DNA of 8,005 bases. Origin: an uncultured Clostridia bacterium (GTDB lineage Bacteria; Bacillota; Clostridia; Oscillospirales; CAG-272). The translations under genes and the position numbers were made by a program. The notes under the pieces were generated by a model. The model ran no database searches. It saw only the letters and a program-made list of their open reading frames with translations, and was not told where the DNA came from. The stretch lies in contig CAMETB010000061.1 in assembly GCA_945936265.1 (NCBI GenBank), forward strand, positions 1 through 8,005, given 5' to 3'. Of this stretch, positions 6,193-8,005 are shown piece after piece (the stretch's first letter is position 1; every line of letters starts with the position of its first letter).

Positions 6193-6816
6193 TCAATCCT
6201 TCTCCTCGTCATCCGTGACGGTGTCGTCACCGCGAACATGTTTTCTGTCTATTTGTCTTTTTTTCGCTTTTTCTATTCTGCTGTCCGCCGTATTTGTTGT
6301 AATCCTGCTGAATTCCAGAAGATTGGTGTTTCTTATTCCTACATTGTTGTCAATTCTGAAATCGTATTTTCTGTACGTCAAATCCTTGAGTAAAGGAACA
6401 AAAGTAAACGTGGCTTCCGTTGGCTCCGAAAATGTTAAAACGGGGCTTCCGTCGACCATTTCATACTGCGGCAACATAAATCCCTCTACGCAAACGCTTT
6501 TCACGGCGTCGGGTTCATCTTCTTTGAATTTGAGTGTGTAACTTACGACGTATGACGTTTCCTCGCCATCTTCAGCCCTCAATATCACTTTGCCTGTTTT
6601 ATCCTCATACAGTACGAGAATGTAATAATCGTACTTACCCGCAAAATTATACGTGTTATGATCTGTCGTACCTACATTATTTTTGTAAAACATTCTTTCC
6701 AGTCCGTAGATGCCGGTCACGTTTTTTTTCGAGTAGTTGCCCGAGCAGCCCGCCATCGCAAACGAAAGCGAAATAAGAGTCACTATAATCAAAACAAATG
6801 AAGCGAATTTTTTCAA
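6193..6816 (-). CDS. Unrecognised lipoprotein, 207 residues
   Basis: I do not recognise the family. The sequence has a clear lipoprotein signal: MKKF start, hydrophobic core, and MAG before Cys24, then the polar linker SGNYSKKN. The mature part (about 35-165) looks beta-rich, with alternating strands such as YDYYILVLY (62-70) and TGKVILRA (74-81), a YVVSYTLKF strand (89-97) and ATFTFVPLL (135-143). This is the usual look of small membrane-anchored lipoproteins of unknown role. The tail (182-207) is highly charged, basic then acidic, ending DDEEKD. The start is TTG at 6816, with AAAGGAG 10 nt upstream; no ATG lies near it. The gene has a consensus promoter with a palindrome over the -35 box, so it is probably regulated. 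No terminator is obvious after its TGA stop. It lies 375 bp upstream of uxuA, which has its own promoter. Confidence 0.75.
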   Translation of the reverse strand: MKKFASFVLIIVTLISLSFAMAGCSGNYSKKNVTGIYGLERMFYKNNVGTTDHNTYNFAGKYDYYILVLYEDKTGKVILRAEDGEETSYVVSYTLKFKEDEPDAVKSVCVEGFMLPQYEMVDGSPVLTFSEPTEATFTFVPLLKDLTYRKYDFRIDNNVGIRNTNLLEFSRITTNTADSRIEKAKKRQIDRKHVRGDDTVTDDEEKD

Positions 6817-6831
6817 AATACTTTTACTCCT

Positions 6832-6921
6832 TTAATTTTTTTCTTTTGACTGAAAACCAAACAATCCGGGATTGGCGAAGACGTTAAGAAAAACGAAAAA
6901 TATCAGGTCAAATTTTTCCAT
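6832..6921 (-). CDS. Possible leaderless 29-residue leader peptide (tentative)
   Basis: The ATG at 6921 coincides with the predicted transcription start of the 6928-6957 promoter (7 nt after the -10 box), so the mRNA would begin with AUG or one base before it. The ORF reads MEKFDLIFFVFLNVF, then NPGLFGFQSKEKN, and stops at TAA 6832-6834. This stop overlaps the AAAGGAG of the lipoprotein gene, an arrangement that would allow translational coupling. There is no Shine-Dalgarno site. Hydrophobic character and position are suggestive only; 29 codons can stay open by chance in AT-rich DNA. Confidence 0.2.
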   Translation of the reverse strand: MEKFDLIFFVFLNVFANPGLFGFQSKEKN

Positions 6922-6927
6922 AATTAT

Positions 6928-6957
6928 ATTATATATCGTTTGACAATATTTTGTCAA
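6928..6957 (-). promoter_or_regulatory. Consensus promoter of the lipoprotein gene
   Basis: On the minus strand, perfect -35 TTGACA (6952-6957), an 18-bp spacer and perfect -10 TATAAT (6928-6933). A second overlapping TATAAT begins 5 nt downstream. The leader to the TTG start is about 105 nt. Confidence 0.8.
6940..6957. promoter_or_regulatory. 18-bp palindrome over the -35 box, candidate repressor operator
   Basis: TTGACAA-TATT-TTGTCAA has perfect 7-bp arms with a 4-bp centre, and one arm is the -35 box itself. A dimeric repressor bound here would block polymerase. No adjacent regulator gene identifies the protein. Confidence 0.5.
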
Positions 6958-7016
6958 GTAGTTCGTTTTCAGGGATAATTGTGCGCGTGTTCCCATCTTT
7001 TTAAGGACTTTTAGAG

Positions 7017-7128
7017 TGCAAAAGTCTTCGGTCATCGCTAAAAACCGTTCCCCGAACGGTTTTCTTAACGCGTAGGGGTTCCCCGAAACGAGCGTGCGAG
7101 TTTTGGGGGTCCACGCGCTCGTTCGACT
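7017..7128. repeat. Diverged partial copy (copy A) of the 347-bp-period repeat
   Basis: This 112-bp segment aligns without gaps to 7362-7473 with four differences (at 7024, 7041, 7063 and 7116). Weaker similarity continues left to about 6976, for example aattgtgcgcg against aatttgtgcgca. It contains the hairpin AAAACCGTTC-CCC-GAACGGTTTT (7041-7063), the ggggttcccc motif, and the long-range pair 7087-7096 with 7114-7123. It corresponds only to the right-hand third of the full unit, so either the array was truncated here or the tail is an older insertion. Confidence 0.9.
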
Positions 7129-7471
7129 CCCTCGCTTCATTGTTAGTGTGTAACCAAACCAATGTAACTTTCACTTATTCACTTTTCACTATTACTTTTT
7201 ACCTCAAAATTCTCGGGAGCAATTTGAGTGAAAAGTGAAGAGTGAAGAGGTAATAAGTAAAAATTCCCGGTCGCTTTGCTCCCGAGAATTTTTGGTGGAC
7301 TCGAGGGGAGTACGCTCTTGATTTTTGCAAGGCAATTTGTGCGCATTTTTTCTTTATGCCTTGCAAAAATCTTCGGTCATCGCTACAAACCGTTCCCCGA
7401 ACGGTTTGCTTAACGCGTAGGGGTTCCCCGAAACGAGCGTGCGAGTTTTGGGGGTCCACGTGCTCGTTCGA
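7129..7471. repeat. Full copy 1 of the 347-bp-period structured repeat
   Basis: 343 bp identical to 7476-7818. In order it contains: a pyrimidine-rich stretch built of TTCACTT/TTTTCACT motifs (about 7169-7205); the left arm AAAATTCTCGGGAGCAA (7206-7222); a GTGAA-rich stretch (7227-7260) partly complementary to the first; and the right arm TTGCTCCCGAGAATTTT (7276-7292), a perfect 17-bp pair with the left. Next come TTTTGGTGGAC (7290-7300), the inverted pair ATTTTTGCAAGGCA (7321-7334) / TGCCTTGCAAAAAT (7357-7370), and the hairpin CAAACCGTTC-CCC-GAACGGTTTG (7386-7408). The 86-codon minus-strand ORF inside (7199-7459) shows no family features and I take it as spurious. Confidence 0.97.
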
Positions 7472-7475
7472 CTCA

Positions 7476-7818
7476 CCCTCGCTTCATTGTTAGTGTGTAA
7501 CCAAACCAATGTAACTTTCACTTATTCACTTTTCACTATTACTTTTTACCTCAAAATTCTCGGGAGCAATTTGAGTGAAAAGTGAAGAGTGAAGAGGTAA
7601 TAAGTAAAAATTCCCGGTCGCTTTGCTCCCGAGAATTTTTGGTGGACTCGAGGGGAGTACGCTCTTGATTTTTGCAAGGCAATTTGTGCGCATTTTTTCT
7701 TTATGCCTTGCAAAAATCTTCGGTCATCGCTACAAACCGTTCCCCGAACGGTTTGCTTAACGCGTAGGGGTTCCCCGAAACGAGCGTGCGAGTTTTGGGG
7801 GTCCACGTGCTCGTTCGA
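7476..7818. repeat. Full copy 2 of the 347-bp-period structured repeat
   Basis: Base-for-base identical to copy 1, with only the 4 bp ctca between them. Identity this complete over 343 bp of noncoding DNA means a recent duplication or ongoing gene conversion. The right end stops at gttcga, where it joins the tRNA-like segment tccctgc; copies A and 1 read ctcc or ctcacc at this point. No transposase, integrase or target-site duplication is visible beside the array. Confidence 0.97.
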
Positions 7819-7900
7819 GTCCCTGCGTGACGATTTCTATCAAAACAAAAGAGCACCCGAAGGTGCTCTTTTGTTTTGGTGGACCAGCAGGGACTCGAAC
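7813..7900. repeat. 14-bp inverted duplication of the tRNA T-arm/acceptor segment
   Basis: GTTCGAGTCCCTGC at 7813-7826 (plus) is repeated exactly, in inverse orientation, inside the tRNA gene at 7887-7900, where it covers T-stem, T-loop and acceptor position 66. The copies flank the terminator hairpin. The outer copy merges with the end of repeat copy 2. Confidence 0.9.
7841..7878. terminator. Strong hairpin terminator between the tRNA gene and the repeat array
   Basis: Perfect 17-bp stem CAAAACAAAAGAGCACC (7841-7857) / GGTGCTCTTTTGTTTTG (7862-7878). Read from the minus strand the loop is TTCG, a stabilising tetraloop. U-rich tracts lie in the 3' arm on both strands, so it can stop the tRNA transcript and any plus-strand transcript leaving the array. 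Its minus-strand 5' arm overlaps the encoded CCA end of the tRNA by two bases. Confidence 0.88.
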
Positions 7901-7953
7901 CCCGGACCGACCGGTTATGAGCCGGTAGCTCTAACCAACTGAGCTAATGGCCC
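7877..7953 (-). tRNA. tRNA with CAU anticodon (tRNA-Met, or tRNA-Ile2 if lysidine-modified)
   Basis: 77 nt including an encoded CCA (7879-7877). D-arm GCTC/GAGC with loop AGTTGGTTA; anticodon stem ACCGG/CCGGT with loop CTCATAA, so the anticodon is CAU (7919-7917); five-base variable loop CGGTC; T-arm CGGGG-TTCGAGT-CCCTG; discriminator A73. The acceptor GGGCCAT pairs with CTGGTCC: positions 1, 2, 4, 5 and 6 are Watson-Crick, 3-70 is G-U, and 7-66 is a U-C mismatch. The first pair G1-C72 is paired, so it is not the usual initiator tRNA. Elongator Met and the TilS-modified Ile AUA reader cannot be separated from this sequence alone. Its promoter is fully consensus, so the gene is probably expressed. 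Confidence 0.93.
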
Positions 7954-7974
7954 GTTTTTTCATACGGCTTTACC

Positions 7975-8003
7975 ATTATATCCGTCTTACGCCCATTTGT
8001 CAA
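7975..8003 (-). promoter_or_regulatory. Consensus promoter of the tRNA gene
   Basis: On the minus strand, perfect -35 TTGACA (7998-8003), a 17-bp spacer and perfect -10 TATAAT (7975-7980). Transcription is predicted to start near 7968, about 15 nt before the mature tRNA 5' end. Confidence 0.9.
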
Positions 8004-8005
8004 GG

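Noticed and set aside
6832..7140. 102-codon minus-strand ORF spanning repeat copy A and the lipoprotein leader.
   Set aside because: It runs through the repeat and across the strong promoter at 6928-6957. Only its last 29 codons, after the promoter, are considered possible.
7199..7459. 86-codon minus-strand ORF, repeated identically at 7546-7806.
   Set aside because: It lies wholly within the structured repeat, overlaps several hairpins, shows no domain or signal sequence, and its duplicate is identical only because the DNA is duplicated.
7129..7818. CRISPR array.
   Set aside because: The two units are whole 343-bp identical copies with 4 bp between them; there are no short repeats alternating with unique spacers and no cas genes.
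7129..7818. Insertion sequence.
   Set aside because: No transposase-like reading frame, no terminal inverted repeats at the unit ends and no visible target duplication.
7703..7942. 79-codon plus-strand ORF ending in a DSNPGPTGYEPVALTN-like tail.
   Set aside because: The tail is the antisense translation of the tRNA gene, a well-known spurious product, and the front is repeat sequence.

Overview
The window looks like chromosome of a low-to-moderate GC, Gram-positive-type anaerobe of the class Clostridia. This is an inference from AGGAGG-type ribosome binding sites, TTGACA/TATAAT promoters, lipoproteins with short Ser-rich or polar tethers, a BspA-like LRR surface protein, a flavodoxin-ferredoxin fusion of the EFR1 type, and a hexuronate operon whose mannonate oxidoreductase is of the short-chain (SDR) type. 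Plant-polysaccharide or gut habitat would fit but is not shown. Nearly every gene is on the minus strand.

Layout. 3-119 (+) is the last 38 codons of a probable MATE transporter, ending at a bidirectional terminator shared with a convergent BspA-like LRR lipoprotein (198-1007, -). Next comes an EFR1-type flavodoxin/2[4Fe-4S] protein (1130-2023, -), then an unrecognised 63-residue gene (2166-2357, -) with its own promoter and terminator. The centre (2608-5817, -) is a tight uxuA-uxuB-uxaC operon with 1 and 11 bp between genes, one strong promoter (5947-5975), a 5' leader carrying an inverted repeat, and one terminator (2548-2577). UxaC isomerises D-glucuronate to D-fructuronate (and D-galacturonate to D-tagaturonate), UxuB reduces D-fructuronate to D-mannonate, and UxuA dehydrates D-mannonate to 2-keto-3-deoxy-D-gluconate. 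No transporter, regulator, KDG kinase or KDG aldolase is in the window.

Upstream of the operon lies an unrecognised lipoprotein (6193-6816, -) with a consensus promoter whose -35 box is one arm of a palindrome. A possible leaderless 29-codon ORF sits between this promoter and the gene.

The right end (about 7017-7878) is the most unusual part. It holds an array of a 347-bp-period repeat: one diverged partial copy and two 343-bp copies that are identical. The repeat is rich in inverted repeats, and three of the four differences between the diverged and identical copies preserve base pairing. The array abuts a strong hairpin terminator and a CAU-anticodon tRNA gene (7877-7953, -) with a fully consensus promoter. 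A 14-bp piece of this tRNA's T-arm/acceptor is duplicated in inverted orientation at the array edge. The tRNA has a G3-U70 wobble pair, the classic alanine identity element, and a U7-C66 mismatch.
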